DNA of 34,034 nt from an uncultured Planctomycetaceae bacterium (GTDB lineage Bacteria; Planctomycetota; Planctomycetia; Planctomycetales; Planctomycetaceae), in contig CAITYU010000408.1 of assembly GCA_903896675.1 (NCBI GenBank), positions 1 to 34,034 on the forward strand, read 5' to 3'. The notes under the pieces were generated by a model that was given only the letters and a program-made list of their open reading frames with translations, made no database searches and had not been told where the DNA came from. Numbering within the stretch: the stretch's first letter is position 1; each line of letters starts with the position of its first letter. The translations under genes and the position numbers were made by a program. Of this stretch, positions 17,901-26,275 are shown piece after piece.

Positions 17901-18868
17901 ATGCCACCCTCGCTGTCGACAGCGATGATGACGGACAGTATGACGACGCCGCGACAACTGCCGACTCCTCAGGGATTTACAGTTTCAGCATTCCGCTGAG
18001 TCCCGACGGGCAGGACCCAGGCGACCACCGACTTGTGATCAGGGCCACAGCGGGGGCCGGAATCGCTGATCAGACAATCTACGTTCACTACGCTGTCGGT
18101 ACGCTCGTGCGATTCAACACCACAGCCGGTACATTTGATGTTGAACTGCTGGATGCTGACGCTCCGGTGACTGTTGCGAATTTCCTCAGTTACCAGGCAT
18201 CCCCTGAATACTCGGGCCTGATCGTGCATCGCAGCGTTCCGAACTTTGTGATTCAGGGTGGAGGCTTCACGCTGACTGACAGCCGGATCAGCAGTGTGCA
18301 GACCAATCCACCGATTCAGAACGAGTTCCTTGCCGCGAACTCAAATGTCCGTGGCACACTCGCCATGGCGATGGTCTCAGGCAACATCAACAGTGGCAGC
18401 AGTCAGTGGTTCGTCAACGTCGCCGATAACACGTTTCTCGATGAGGGTAAGTATACGGTCTTTGGCCGAGTCCTCGGTAATGGCATGTCGGTTGTCGATC
18501 AGATCAACAATCTGACAACCTATGATCTGACCACCGCATACGGCAGCGGAGCTCTCGGAGAAGTTCCGCTGACAAAGGCGCCGCCTGAGGGAACCCAGCT
18601 GACAGGAACAGTCTCGCTGCAGTCAGGCAGCAACCTCCTCTCAGGCACCGGAACGGCCTTCACGACAGAACTTTCTGTCGGCACGGACATCTGGATCAAC
18701 AGTAAGATTTATCGCGTACAGAGCATCGCGTCAGACACGGCAGCCGTCCTGTCATCCGCAGCCTCTGCCACCGTAACAGCCACATCGGCGTGGAAGGATT
18801 TCCTGCCCGATGACGCAGACTTCGTGGTCTTCAGCAGCATCGACGAACTGCTGCCACTGCTGCCATAA
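14930..18868 (+). CDS. Giant secreted protein: Calx-beta-like repeats plus C-terminal cyclophilin-type PPIase
   Basis: A 1312-residue protein from the ATG at 14930. Near the N-terminus (about residues 35-45) lies RPERLETRCLLAG, an LExRxLL(A) motif recurrent in large exported planctomycete proteins. Residues about 60-320 contain beta-helix-like repeats with GDDS/GDDT turns. From about 340 to 960 there are about six Calx-beta-like repeats of about 102 residues, each with V-x-E near the start, IPAG in the middle and a TVTDDDT-like end. A bacterial Ig-like segment follows. Residues about 1058-1200 form a cyclophilin domain: VHRSVPNFVIQGGGF keeps the catalytic Arg and Phe, and SSQWFVNVADN keeps Gln and Phe; the usual His is Tyr (LDEGKYTVFG). 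A 110-residue tail ends the protein. Probably exported, with extracellular prolyl isomerase activity. Confidence 0.88.
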   Translation: MTAQWIKKVWNQLRSGSSSVVRNRRCHGSDRARPERLETRCLLAGNVTVSLSEAAVIVTGDSLANDLELVAAPGTLTLRGRSGTSINGAQAPFTISSTGTTLNRPLLVRLGAGNDVFSVGSDARFSRSVQVQGETGDDTISFTGSVFDRLLSVSAGTGNDSVVFSRITANGALDVAAGGALQLAMADTTLNRSLSVQTATGDDSLVVTDSTINGSVVLLTGRGDDNTAFKNSTLRSSLYVDAGRGRDVVLLDGTKVTGPAALWMRQGDDSIILQGQTELSRRLTVGALLGSDRLEVAGTATTGVIRRLGRPGSVADIAQKDRITAPVTGAFAKAAAAVNQAAPQLTAAVNPVAVAETAGTAILTVSRSGSVAQPLIVQLSASSSGRITLPATLTIPAGSQSATAGITIVNNTATDGTADVQLTVAATGFSTGSTSLTVTDDDTSVPTSALTLTPSVGSVTENAGAGVDVAVSRDSADNSQPLIVTLSSTGGRLTVPASVTIPAGASSISFTAVPVNDQIVNLPGSQTLAATATGFNSGTGSMTVTDDDTATLTLELSSTTVTEGSAAVTATVSRNTEDKSQPVTASIAIGSDRATGPATVEIPAGQASVTFALNAVDNLLLDGTATIQVSVSAAGFDPDVVSLTVTDNENSSLGLTASSTSVREDSSDGIVLTVSRNTLDVSQALEVTLDADSGALTVPATAEIPAGQTSVDVVLVPLNDDIAQGDITLLASASATGFSQVTISLTVQDDEVPALSLTPAQSGLTEGSTTDARLTVSRNTADISSPLTVSLASSSPRISLPATIVIPAGQRQVEFSVADVNDQIVSVAGTATVQATASAFGGGQAALTITEDDSFSLSVEPAIPSVNELVGTVSTTVSSGKAADTDITVSLTYTQSDLLSGPASVIIPAGETSAVVQLPVAAGSVPEGTRTGTVTASIAGTAATDFATILVQDGDSFSLTTDVSSNQVEQSSGILLTRNSNFIVNGVTAPNATLAVDSDDDGQYDDAATTADSSGIYSFSIPLSPDGQDPGDHRLVIRATAGAGIADQTIYVHYAVGTLVRFNTTAGTFDVELLDADAPVTVANFLSYQASPEYSGLIVHRSVPNFVIQGGGFTLTDSRISSVQTNPPIQNEFLAANSNVRGTLAMAMVSGNINSGSSQWFVNVADNTFLDEGKYTVFGRVLGNGMSVVDQINNLTTYDLTTAYGSGALGEVPLTKAPPEGTQLTGTVSLQSGSNLLSGTGTAFTTELSVGTDIWINSKIYRVQSIASDTAAVLSSAASATVTATSAWKDFLPDDADFVVFSSIDELLPLLP

Positions 18869-18889
18869 CACGACCCCGGCGGCTTTGTT

Positions 18890-20224
18890 CTACGAATTTG
18901 CCAGCAGTTCGCGAATCGGGCGAGCTTCCTCGGGCAGGATTCTGACCGGGCGCTCGGCCATGTCGCGAATGTACGTGCTGCTGTCGATTCCCACGTTATG
19001 GTAGATGGTTGACAGAACATCACGGTAGTGAATTGGACGGTCAGCGGCGTAGGCCGCGATCCTGTCCGTCGAGCCAATCACCTGACCCATCGGCATTCCA
19101 CCACCGGAAAACAGCACGGACTGCACCGGAGCCCAATGGTCGCGACCGGCCTTGTCGTTGATTTTCGGTGTCCTGCCGAATTCGCCCCAGACAACAACGG
19201 TCACATCCCGGTCAAGGCCCCGATCGTGCAGATCTCGGATCAGTGCGGACAGGCCGGTATCCAGGGTGGGCAGGTGCGCTCGACAGTGACCGAAGTTGTT
19301 TCCGTGAGTGTCCCAGAAACCGTATGCCACCGTAACCACTCGCACACCTGCCTCGACAAGCCTGCGAGCAATCAGCAGTTGGTCGTTCCACAGTGGAGCA
19401 CCATCTCCCAGATGCTTCGATGACCCGCGGCCATACAACGCCAGAACCGAAGGATCCTCACGCTCGACGTTCATGGCGTCCACCAGCCTCGATGACGTCA
19501 GCACGTCGAACGCTCTGCGGTAACTCTCCTGCATGTTGTCCAGATTTCTGGAGTCAGCCTCGCGGCGGAATGTGTCCAGTTGATCCAGCAGCGACTGACG
19601 CCCCTGAAATTGCTGCCCCTGGATGTAACGCAGCTGCATGCTGGCCAGATCCTCTCCGTCAGCTCGCACCTGATTGAAAGCACTGCCCAGATACCCGGCA
19701 CCGGTACTGTTGTAAGGACGATGCTGCATGGTCGGAAACAGGTCGACAAAGGCCGGAGTCACCTCGTTGACCTGCCCGAATGTTTTGGCAACCACCGAGC
19801 CAAAGTTCGGGATTCCGTCCCGCTGCACTTCGCCCATGGTAAACCCGGTCAGGTTTTGAAAACTGGAATGCTCGTCCCGCTGACCGACACAGGAACGGAC
19901 GATCGAACACTTGTCCGCCACCATCGCCAGCTTCGGCAGCAACTCACAGAACTGAGTCCCCGGGACCGTGGTTTGGATCGGCTGAAATTCCCCGCGGACC
20001 TCGGCCGGAGCCTCCGGTTTCATGTCAAACGTGTCCTGATGCGGCAGACCGCCCGACAGGTAAACCATGATCACAGCCTTGTGCTGACGCCCGGATCCTG
20101 CCGGGTCGGCTGCGAATAAATCCGTTAAAGTCAGGCCCCCGGCAGCAAGACCTCCCAGTTGCAGAAAGGAACGACGCGAGACTCCGTCGCAGTAGCGGTG
20201 CGAGTTTCCGAAAAGTCTGAGCAT
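18890..20224 (-). CDS. DUF1501 (sulfatase-like fold) protein with Tat signal
   Basis: A 444-residue protein. I start it at the ATG at 20224 because the protein then opens with a twin-arginine signal (SRRSFLQLGGLAAGG) at about residues 16-35; the frame stays open to 20734, but that would overlap the divergent sulfatase. DUF1501 features include VIMVYLSGGLPHQDTFDMKP near the mature N-terminus, GYLGSAFNQV, VVTVAYGFWDTHGNNF and VVVWGEFGRTPKIN followed by GRDHW, which are the acidic and His residues of an alkaline-phosphatase-like metal site. Function is not established; in planctomycetes it usually pairs with DUF1553/DUF1549 genes, absent here. It converges with the giant protein gene with 21 bp between them. 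Confidence 0.9.
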   Translation of the reverse strand: MLRLFGNSHRYCDGVSRRSFLQLGGLAAGGLTLTDLFAADPAGSGRQHKAVIMVYLSGGLPHQDTFDMKPEAPAEVRGEFQPIQTTVPGTQFCELLPKLAMVADKCSIVRSCVGQRDEHSSFQNLTGFTMGEVQRDGIPNFGSVVAKTFGQVNEVTPAFVDLFPTMQHRPYNSTGAGYLGSAFNQVRADGEDLASMQLRYIQGQQFQGRQSLLDQLDTFRREADSRNLDNMQESYRRAFDVLTSSRLVDAMNVEREDPSVLALYGRGSSKHLGDGAPLWNDQLLIARRLVEAGVRVVTVAYGFWDTHGNNFGHCRAHLPTLDTGLSALIRDLHDRGLDRDVTVVVWGEFGRTPKINDKAGRDHWAPVQSVLFSGGGMPMGQVIGSTDRIAAYAADRPIHYRDVLSTIYHNVGIDSSTYIRDMAERPVRILPEEARPIRELLANS

Positions 20225-20531
20225 TGGACGGGTGTCCGCAACAGGAGGGATGTTTTGGCAGGAAGGCAGGGCGTGCATACCAGTGCACGCAGTGTTTGTC
20301 GCCGGATGATAGGTTATTCGTCGAGCAATACGATTGTCACCAGCAAAATCCAACCGGGTACGGGTTCTTTGGGAATTTCTGTCCGTGTGGGGGCAGCCTG
20401 AGAATTCAGGTGGCTGAAAAAGACTGAACGCTGAACAATTGAGTGGACAATTCACTGCTGAACTGCTGAACTGCTGCTGGCGTACCACTGGACCGCTCGC
20501 GTCACTCGGCCGGGATTTCGGAGTTGCACAG
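20225..20531. other. Divergent promoter region between DUF1501 and sulfatase genes
   Basis: About 300 bp that must hold both promoters. Toward the sulfatase it contains short imperfect repeats of CTGAAC/CTGCTGAA (20424-20474), loosely like the heptamer array at 5094-5170 but without a regular period. No ORF, RNA gene or clear consensus promoter is seen. Confidence 0.4.
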
Positions 20532-22061
20532 ATGTTGTGTCGAAGACTGCGTTTCGTTGGCTGCTGGCTCGCCTGCCAGTTGCTGGGAGCTGCAATCCTG
20601 AATGCTGCGGAAACCCCGGCACGTCCCAGTATTCTGTTGATCCTGGCCGACGATCTTGGATATCGGGAACTGGGCTGCTTCGGACAGCAGAAAATCCGAA
20701 CCCCGAACCTCGATCGCCTCGCCGCTCGCGGCATGCGACTGACAGGACACTATTCCGGAAACGCCGTTTGCGCTCCATCACGCTGCGTGCTCATGACCGG
20801 AAGACATCCCGGGCGAGCGTGGATTCGAAACAACAGCGAAGCTCAACCGGAAGGACAACTCCCGATTCCTGACAACGAAGTCACTATTGCTGAAATCCTC
20901 AAACAGCAGGGGTATGTCACCGGAGCCTTCGGGAAGTGGGGGCTTGGAGGCCCCGGCAGTGAGGGTGATCCGCTCAATCAGGGCTTCGATCATTTCTTCG
21001 GCTACAACTGCCAGCGACATGCACACAGCTACTACCCCGATTACCTCTGGCAGGATGGTCGGAAAATTCCCCTGCAGAATCAGCCACCTGTGCCGGGTCA
21101 CGCAAAACTTCCCCCCGGAAGCGACCCCCGAAATCCAGCAGCGTATGCATCATTTCAGGGAACCGATTATGCGCCCGATCGCATTCGCGGTGCCGCTGTT
21201 GAGTTTCTGCGTGCCAACAAAGACCGCCCGTTCTTTCTTTACTTTCCCTCCACACTGCCACATGTGGCCCTGCACGTTCCACAAGTCGATCTGGAACCAT
21301 GGCTGAAGCAGGGCTGGCATGATCCGCCATTCACCGCGGCTCGCGGAGGATACACACCGCATTTCACGCCAAGGGCCGCCTACGCAGCAATGATCAGTCG
21401 ACTGGATAGTGACGTCGGAGTCCTGCTGGATGAACTGGACCGACTGCAGTTGACCGAAAATACGCTGGTGGTGTTCAGCGCTGACAACGGTACAACGCAT
21501 CTCTCTGAGGAAGTGGATGCAGAGTTTTTTGAAAGCGTGGGGGAACTGCGAGGACTCAAAGGGTCGCTGTACGAGGGTGGTGTACGAGTTCCCACAATTG
21601 TGTCATTGCCACGCAGAATTCCCGCCGGCAGCGAAAGTGGCTATGTCAGCGGCTTTGAGGACTGGATGCCCACAATCGCCGAATTCGTCGGCGCTCGTGA
21701 TGTCCGCGGCAATGACAGCATCGGCGGCGATGGGATCAGCCTCGTTCCTGTGCTCACCACGCTTCAGCAGCCTGAACGTCCGTGGTTGTATCGCGAGTTC
21801 CCGGGGTATGGGGGGCAACTGAGCCTGCGACAGGGACCGTGGAAGCTGGTCAGACAGAATCTCAACAAAGGCAGCCAGGCTGCAGAACTCTACAATCTGG
21901 AAAAAGATCCCGCCGAACGCACAAATCTGGCAGCAGAATATCCTGAAAAACTGACAAATCTCAGCCAACTTGTCCCCCTGATCCGCAGGCCATCGGAACT
22001 GTTTCCGCTGACACCCTTTGATCAGAGGCCGACCGGTGACAGCAATCGCAAAACACCGTAA
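20532..22061 (+). CDS. Secreted type I sulfatase (formylglycine-dependent)
   Basis: A 509-residue protein starting at the ATG at 20532, with GGAG eight bases upstream and a signal peptide at residues about 1-25 (RRLRFVGCWLACQLLGAA). An in-frame TTG at 20439 is rejected. The metal site begins ILLILADDLGYRELG (paired Asp). The activation motif C80-A-P-S-R84 followed by TGRHPG gives formylglycine after modification by an FGE or anaerobic maturase, neither seen here. FGKWGLGGPG, STLPHVALHVP and FSADNGTTH supply the remaining Lys, His and Asp/Asn ligands. The C-terminal subdomain includes YNLEKDPAERTNLA. It most resembles arylsulfatase/GalNAc-sulfatase-type enzymes; the sulfated polysaccharide substrate is unknown. 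Confidence 0.93.
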   Translation: MLCRRLRFVGCWLACQLLGAAILNAAETPARPSILLILADDLGYRELGCFGQQKIRTPNLDRLAARGMRLTGHYSGNAVCAPSRCVLMTGRHPGRAWIRNNSEAQPEGQLPIPDNEVTIAEILKQQGYVTGAFGKWGLGGPGSEGDPLNQGFDHFFGYNCQRHAHSYYPDYLWQDGRKIPLQNQPPVPGHAKLPPGSDPRNPAAYASFQGTDYAPDRIRGAAVEFLRANKDRPFFLYFPSTLPHVALHVPQVDLEPWLKQGWHDPPFTAARGGYTPHFTPRAAYAAMISRLDSDVGVLLDELDRLQLTENTLVVFSADNGTTHLSEEVDAEFFESVGELRGLKGSLYEGGVRVPTIVSLPRRIPAGSESGYVSGFEDWMPTIAEFVGARDVRGNDSIGGDGISLVPVLTTLQQPERPWLYREFPGYGGQLSLRQGPWKLVRQNLNKGSQAAELYNLEKDPAERTNLAAEYPEKLTNLSQLVPLIRRPSELFPLTPFDQRPTGDSNRKTP

Positions 22062-22353
22062 GCGATCCCACAGGACGCAGATATGGACCACGAATTGCCT
22101 CGGTGTCCTGCGAGGATCAATGACGACAGTCAGACAGACCCTGCCGGTAAAATAGGGTTCACTGGAAATCTCGGTTAGTAAAAAATCAGGAAATTTGCGT
22201 CGTGGCCGCAGTGAAACCGTCGAGAATTCGCCGGGGAATGCCATCCTGGCGTGTAATTCGGTCAGAAAATGTTAAAGTTACCGCAGGGAGTCGACGGCTG
22301 TGAGTCGTCAATCCTGCCAACAAATCTGCCCAAATGTCAACGGGGACACTCAA

Positions 22354-22677
22354 ATGAAAAAGCTGATGGGGTTCTTTTCTGTCGCGGCACTCTGCCTTGT
22401 CGTAACTGGTTGCGGTGAGCCAGCTGCATCTACCGCTCCCAGCGAAGCACCGGCTGCTCCGCCGACCGGCACTACAACCGGCGAGCGTGAGTCTGGCGTG
22501 GCTGGCCACGGTGCTGATGCTGCCGCTGCTCCGGCAGAAGGTGAAAAGGCTCCTGAAGGCGATGCTCCGGCCGCCCCAGCTGCCGAAGGTGCTGCTCCGG
22601 CCGCTCCGGCTGCCGAAGGTGCTGCTCCAGCGGCCGAAGGTGCTGCCCCAGCCGCTGATGCTCCGAAGGCAGAATGA
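22354..22677 (+). CDS. Small Ala/Pro/Glu-rich lipoprotein
   Basis: A 107-residue protein. The start at 22354 gives a lipoprotein signal peptide MKKLMGFFSVAALCLVVTGC with the lipobox VTGC and lipidated Cys20; an in-frame ATG at 22300 is rejected. The mature chain is low-complexity, with repeated AAPAAEG units between about residues 65 and 100 and a C-terminal APKAE. Such chains are flexible and may tether or span the periplasm; no fold or catalytic motif is present. GGGGA lies seven bases upstream of the ATG. Two hairpins follow the stop. The repeated units make the gene prone to length change by slippage. Confidence 0.75.
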   Translation: MKKLMGFFSVAALCLVVTGCGEPAASTAPSEAPAAPPTGTTTGERESGVAGHGADAAAAPAEGEKAPEGDAPAAPAAEGAAPAAPAAEGAAPAAEGAAPAADAPKAE

Positions 22678-22680
22678 TTT

Positions 22681-22696
22681 GTTGCCATCCGGCAAC
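22681..22696 (+). other. 6-bp perfect stem-loop just after lipoprotein stop
   Basis: GTTGCC (22681-22686) pairs with GGCAAC (22691-22696) around the loop ATCC. It begins 4 nt after the stop codon and precedes the larger terminator hairpin; no T-run follows. It may protect the mRNA 3' end. Confidence 0.5.
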
Positions 22697-22709
22697 TCGT
22701 CTCAATGAC

Positions 22710-23155
22710 GCTTGCGACCCCGCTGTCACATCAGCGGGGTCTCTTGTTGCGCTGCCAACTCCCGGCAACCTACTGCCATTCTGCAGTAGCGGTGCCCCCC
22801 CCATCCGGATCTGAATTACTGAAATTCGGACCCAAAACTCCGACAACCAAAAACTCGTTGCCGCCGATTGAGACGGACGCCACGGCCTACCACCGCTGGC
22901 TGGCCCCATTGGCTGGCCCCCATTGGCCGGCACCTCTACGAACATGCTCGCCATCCCGCTGGCACAACAGCGGTATCCATTCTTGCGCTGCCAACTCCCA
23001 GCGCCCCCGCTGCCGCTCTGCAGTAGCGGTGGAAGCAAACCACCCGGATCCGAACTGCTGACATTCAGACCCAATACTCCGACAACCAAAAGCTCGCTGC
23101 CGCCGATTGAGACGGACGCCACGGCTTACCACCGCTGGCTGGCCCCGCTGGCTGG
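22710..23155. repeat. Two imperfect direct copies of a ~210-bp non-coding unit
   Basis: Copy 1 spans about 22710-22916 and copy 2 about 22946-23155, offset by 236 bp at the start and 239 bp at the end because of small indels. Both begin with a CCGCTG/CAGCGG hairpin, continue with GCGCTGCCAACTCCC and CTGCAGTAGCGGTG, and share a nearly identical stretch of about 50 bp around CCGCCGATTGAGACGGACGC. The offset is not constant in frame, so the duplication is not a protein repeat. Together with flanks it fills the ~640-bp gap 22678-23315, where no gene is supported. Confidence 0.8.
22716..22748 (+). terminator. Strong terminator-like hairpin after the lipoprotein gene
   Basis: GACCCCGCTG (22716-22725) pairs perfectly over 10 bp with CAGCGGGGTC (22732-22741) around the loop TCACAT. 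The following TCTTGTT is only moderately T-rich. A degenerate copy of the same hairpin (CCGCTG/CAGCGG, 22956-22973) is found in the second copy of the duplicated unit. Confidence 0.75.
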
Positions 23156-23315
23156 GCTAAACACTCCAACCGCACCCGCATCGCAAATGACCCCGCATCA
23201 ATCTGCAGCGCGGTAATCCAAACGGACTGTCAACTGGCTGCCTTCAGTCCGATTTCCAAGCCAGGCCACGGGAATACAAAAACTGCCCCAGCCGTAACTT
23301 AACCAGACCGCATCC

Positions 23316-24293
23316 TCAAAACTCGACGACGCCTCCGCCATCGGCACGGCTGATCAACTGCCGCAGAATCACCCCATCAATCTGCCGACTCAAGCCCCGC
23401 ACACTTCCATCCGCCACCAGAAAATTCACCTCGTAACTGTGCTTGCTGGCAAACCCCCCAACCTCCAGCGCAAAGCGAATTCTCAACGCCTCCTTCTCGA
23501 CATCAGTCTTTCCTGCCAATTCCGCGGGCTGCTGCTGCAAGCCGCTCGCCTTATGCTCCAAATCCAGTGGCAGACCATTACGCAAAGTTCCCCTGTCACC
23601 AAACAACCAGCCCAGACCAGATAATCGCTCCGAGACTTCACCCAGTAGTAGTGTGTTGGAACTGCCGTCCGGAATGGCCTCCAGCGATTCCGAACTGTTG
23701 GCATAAAGCAACCCATCGGCATCCGCATCAATCGATTTTTCCGAACTGCTGTGACACCCGGCATACCCAGAATACCAATCCTTACCGGCCCCCCAATTGC
23801 TGGAAGGACATTGCAGAAACTTCAGCGCAGGATGTGCAGGAATCGCAAATTTTCTCGCGGCAGCCCCACTTGAATCGACCGCAAAGGTGGCAGCCACATC
23901 AGTCTCTGGCACCGCCTCATCGGTCTGGGAACTTTCTGAAAGGAATGAACGCAGCGGTTGCTCGCTGTTGACAAGCAGATAAATCGATTGCTCACCCATC
24001 TGTGGCAGGATTTGACCTGCCCAGCCAATCCCTTCGGGAGCATTCTCCACAGAGATCGGAACCGTGACACTAACCGCTCCGGGAGGCAGTGTTTTGTACA
24101 GAAACTGATAATGCGACAGCCCTATCCCCAGTTGCCTCAGATTATTCTGACACTGCAACTTCCTGGCCTGCTCCCGCGCTGCCTGTACCGCAGGCAGCAG
24201 CAGGGCTACCAGAACACCAATCACAGCAACAACACTCAGCAGCTCAGGAACCGTGAATCCACGTTTGCCATAACGATAGGTTACTCTGCTCAT
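23316..24293 (-). CDS. DUF1559 prepilin-like protein (second in operon)
   Basis: A 325-residue protein from the ATG at 24293 (upstream in-frame GTGs at 24299 and 24296 are alternatives). A type IV prepilin signal is present: KRG^[20 protein letters not shown], with Glu at +5 and Pro unusually at +4. The alpha-1 helix continues [22 protein letters not shown]. The DUF1559 C-terminal motif H-X9-D-G occurs as [13 protein letters not shown]. The body is longer in variable loops and lacks much of the conservation of its upstream neighbour. It is the last gene of the operon; its start overlaps the preceding stop by one base (TGATG). Probably a pseudopilus or surface-fibre subunit, or a cargo of the machine encoded upstream. 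Confidence 0.85.
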   Translation of the reverse strand: MSRVTYRYGKRGFTVPELLSVVAVIGVLVALLLPAVQAAREQARKLQCQNNLRQLGIGLSHYQFLYKTLPPGAVSVTVPISVENAPEGIGWAGQILPQMGEQSIYLLVNSEQPLRSFLSESSQTDEAVPETDVAATFAVDSSGAAARKFAIPAHPALKFLQCPSSNWGAGKDWYSGYAGCHSSSEKSIDADADGLLYANSSESLEAIPDGSSNTLLLGEVSERLSGLGWLFGDRGTLRNGLPLDLEHKASGLQQQPAELAGKTDVEKEALRIRFALEVGGFASKHSYEVNFLVADGSVRGLSRQIDGVILRQLISRADGGGVVEF

Positions 24294-25237
24294 CACCACT
24301 CCCCGACCACCTGCAGGTCAGCTCGACTGCCAAGAATCGACAGGGTCTGATTATTGATATTCTGACTCAAAAATCTCACGGAACCATCTGCCAGTATGAA
24401 CTGAGCTCCTCCTGTATGATGTGAACTGAAGCCACTGGTTGCCGTGACCGAAGGAATCACTATCGCAGCAGGCTTGCCACCAGCAACCGGTTTCACAATA
24501 TCCCAGCCTCCATTGATCGCTACACCGGTGTTTCTCAGCGCCGAGCGATTGCCCGCAATCCATCCGAATTCACCTGCCTCCGCCACAATCTGCTTTTCTC
24601 CAGCCAGCAGCGTATTCGATGCACCATCCCGAATCTCGCGATACCGGACACTGCTGTTCAGGAACAGGCAGCCATCGCCACCCGCGTCAATCGGCCTGTC
24701 CGAGCCACTGAAGCAACCCGCATAGCTGGCCTCTCCCACAATCAAACCTCCTCCAGCCGCAAGAGGCGGTGCCGGATCACTGGGACAACGAAAGACCGAA
24801 ATCCGAGCCGTGCGGATCGGATTGTTGGCCACCGCGTAAGCCCCCTGTGAAAAATCGACCATTGAAAACAACATCGTCTGCTCCATCACAGGAAGCAACT
24901 GCACCAGCCAACTCATCTGGTAGCTCTCCTCCAGATTGCGAACTGGCCCGCCGAAATCCACCACACCCGGTGGCAGTACCTCAAATGCCATTTCGTAATT
25001 GTGCAATGCTATTCCAATCTGCATCAGATTGTTCTTGCATTGCGTCCTTCTGGCTGCCTCGCGAGCCTGTTGCACTGCCGGCAGCAGCAACCCCATCAGA
25101 ATGGCAATAATCGCAATCACCACCAACAGCTCTATCAGCGTAAATCCGCGGATTTTTCGATCAACTGCTCGCCCCCCCTCAAGCCGCACAACCCTCGTCG
25201 CAGAACGACGACAAACATTCAGCTGTTCACTGCTCAT
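24293..25237 (-). CDS. DUF1559 prepilin-like protein (first in operon)
   Basis: A 314-residue protein. A basic 29-residue leader precedes a textbook prepilin site, RG^[24 protein letters not shown], cut after Gly by a prepilin peptidase not encoded here. Helix alpha-1 continues [45 protein letters not shown] and [11 protein letters not shown] are typical DUF1559 core segments, and [13 protein letters not shown] is the H-X9-DG motif. Its start lies inside the last codons of the upstream gene (11-nt overlap). Planctomycete genomes encode many such proteins; their role is unsettled. Placement at the end of a GspE/GspF operon suggests that this one is assembled by that machine. Confidence 0.92.
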   Translation of the reverse strand: MSSEQLNVCRRSATRVVRLEGGRAVDRKIRGFTLIELLVVIAIIAILMGLLLPAVQQAREAARRTQCKNNLMQIGIALHNYEMAFEVLPPGVVDFGGPVRNLEESYQMSWLVQLLPVMEQTMLFSMVDFSQGAYAVANNPIRTARISVFRCPSDPAPPLAAGGGLIVGEASYAGCFSGSDRPIDAGGDGCLFLNSSVRYREIRDGASNTLLAGEKQIVAEAGEFGWIAGNRSALRNTGVAINGGWDIVKPVAGGKPAAIVIPSVTATSGFSSHHTGGAQFILADGSVRFLSQNINNQTLSILGSRADLQVVGEW

Positions 25238-25658
25238 GGCTCACTCTTACCTTTCTTGTCAGTCGACAGACTGCTGCTGTTTCCAGCCCCGCCGGACTCC
25301 TCAACTGAACCGTAATCTCAGATCCGTCTGATCGCACTTCCAGACTCACTGATTCGCAGCGCGGAAATGCTCCCGACGGCACAACCCAACTGCCACCTGA
25401 CCAATGTGAATCCTCCCGAATTCGCCTCTGAACTTCTCGCAATGCCGCATCGGCCAGAATCTCGAGTTGTTCCTGCACAACCAGTTGGCGATCCTGCAGC
25501 CATTGCATCCGCACGCGCCGAACCTGCAGTGCCAGCAGTGCTGATGTCACCAGCAGTACCACCATCGCCACCACAGCTACCGCCCCGCGACGCTGCAACG
25601 AATGCCGCTCTGAGCACTCGCCGGAAAGCTTTCTCTGTGATCCGCAGGGCCCATTCAT
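25227..25658 (-). CDS. Pseudopilin-like membrane protein without Glu5 (GspK/PilX-like position)
   Basis: A 143-residue protein with a Cys/Ser/Arg-rich N-terminus, then RRG^AVAVVAMVVLLVTSALLALQVRR. The Gly before a single hydrophobic helix is compatible with prepilin cleavage, but the +5 residue is Val, not Glu; minor pseudopilins at the pilus tip (GspK) also lack Glu5. The helix is followed by a coiled segment (MQWLQDRQLVVQEQLEILADAALREVQRRI) and a small beta domain. Its ATG overlaps the preceding gene's stop as ATGA. No family is recognised with confidence; the tip-pseudopilin role is inferred from position and topology. Confidence 0.6.
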   Translation of the reverse strand: MNGPCGSQRKLSGECSERHSLQRRGAVAVVAMVVLLVTSALLALQVRRVRMQWLQDRQLVVQEQLEILADAALREVQRRIREDSHWSGGSWVVPSGAFPRCESVSLEVRSDGSEITVQLRSPAGLETAAVCRLTRKVRVSHEQ

Positions 25659-26275
25659 GCAGAACCTCCATCTGCTCTGACCGCATCCTGCAGGTGAATT
25701 TCAATTTCTCCGGATTTGACCACCCCCGCCGGAGCAGCCGGCAAGGCAACCGCCTCCGGCTTGTTACGCACAGCACCACCATCACCCGCCTCCGGGTACC
25801 GCACAAAAAAAGAACCCTCACGAATCCGCACCACTGCAACCCCGCCAACAGGGTCGCCAAACTCAACCCGCGTCCCCGCAGGAAACACGTATCGCTCCCG
25901 CTGGCTCAGTTCACCCGACTCCGTGAATTCGCGCTGCACGATGCCCCGCGACTCACTCCAGACGATCAACTCACCATCAACAGCGCCCTGGATACGCCAT
26001 CGCCCACTGTCGCTGTTGATGGTTCCTCTGCCAGCATCCTCTCGCAGCTGTTGCTCCATTCGCCTCAGGTTGTCAAGCAACTGCGAAGTCACCCGCTCTT
26101 TATGATCCAGCCGAAACAGCGTATGCAGGCAAATACCACAGGTACCCAGCAACGACGAAAGAATCGTCATATTGATCATGACCGTGATCAGAGAATAACC
26201 AGACCTGCCGCCCCCGGACAGACGCAGGCCGGATTGACTCCTGATGCGAACCGATGTGTGTCGCCCGGTATTCAT
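25655..26275 (-). CDS. Pseudopilin-like protein (GspJ-like position)
   Basis: A 206-residue protein. An Arg-rich leader precedes SG^YSLITVMINMTILSSLLGTCG, shaped like a prepilin signal, but +5 is Thr instead of Glu. The helix continues into HTLFRLDHKERVTSQLLDNLRRMEQQLREDAGRG, and the C-terminal two thirds are beta-rich (WRIQGAVDGELIVWSE; RYVFPAGTRVEFG). The domain order matches minor pseudopilins such as GspJ. Its start overlaps the upstream stop by 4 nt (ATGA), and its stop overlaps the downstream start the same way. No close family could be assigned. Confidence 0.62.
   Translation of the reverse strand: MNTGRHTSVRIRSQSGLRLSGGGRSGYSLITVMINMTILSSLLGTCGICLHTLFRLDHKERVTSQLLDNLRRMEQQLREDAGRGTINSDSGRWRIQGAVDGELIVWSESRGIVQREFTESGELSQRERYVFPAGTRVEFGDPVGGVAVVRIREGSFFVRYPEAGDGGAVRNKPEAVALPAAPAGVVKSGEIEIHLQDAVRADGGSA

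Noticed and set aside
20424-20474. Possible second copy of the heptamer array
   Set aside because: Only scattered CTGAAC and CTGCTGAA words without a constant period; too irregular to call a tandem repeat.
20225-20734. N-terminal extension of the DUF1501 protein to 614 residues
   Set aside because: It would overlap the divergent sulfatase gene and its promoter; the Tat signal starts the protein naturally at 20224.
22472-23122. Minus-strand ORF of 216 residues across the lipoprotein and duplicated unit
   Set aside because: It covers the antisense of a convincing lipoprotein gene, and the two DNA copies are read in different frames, so it is a stop-poor shadow rather than a gene.
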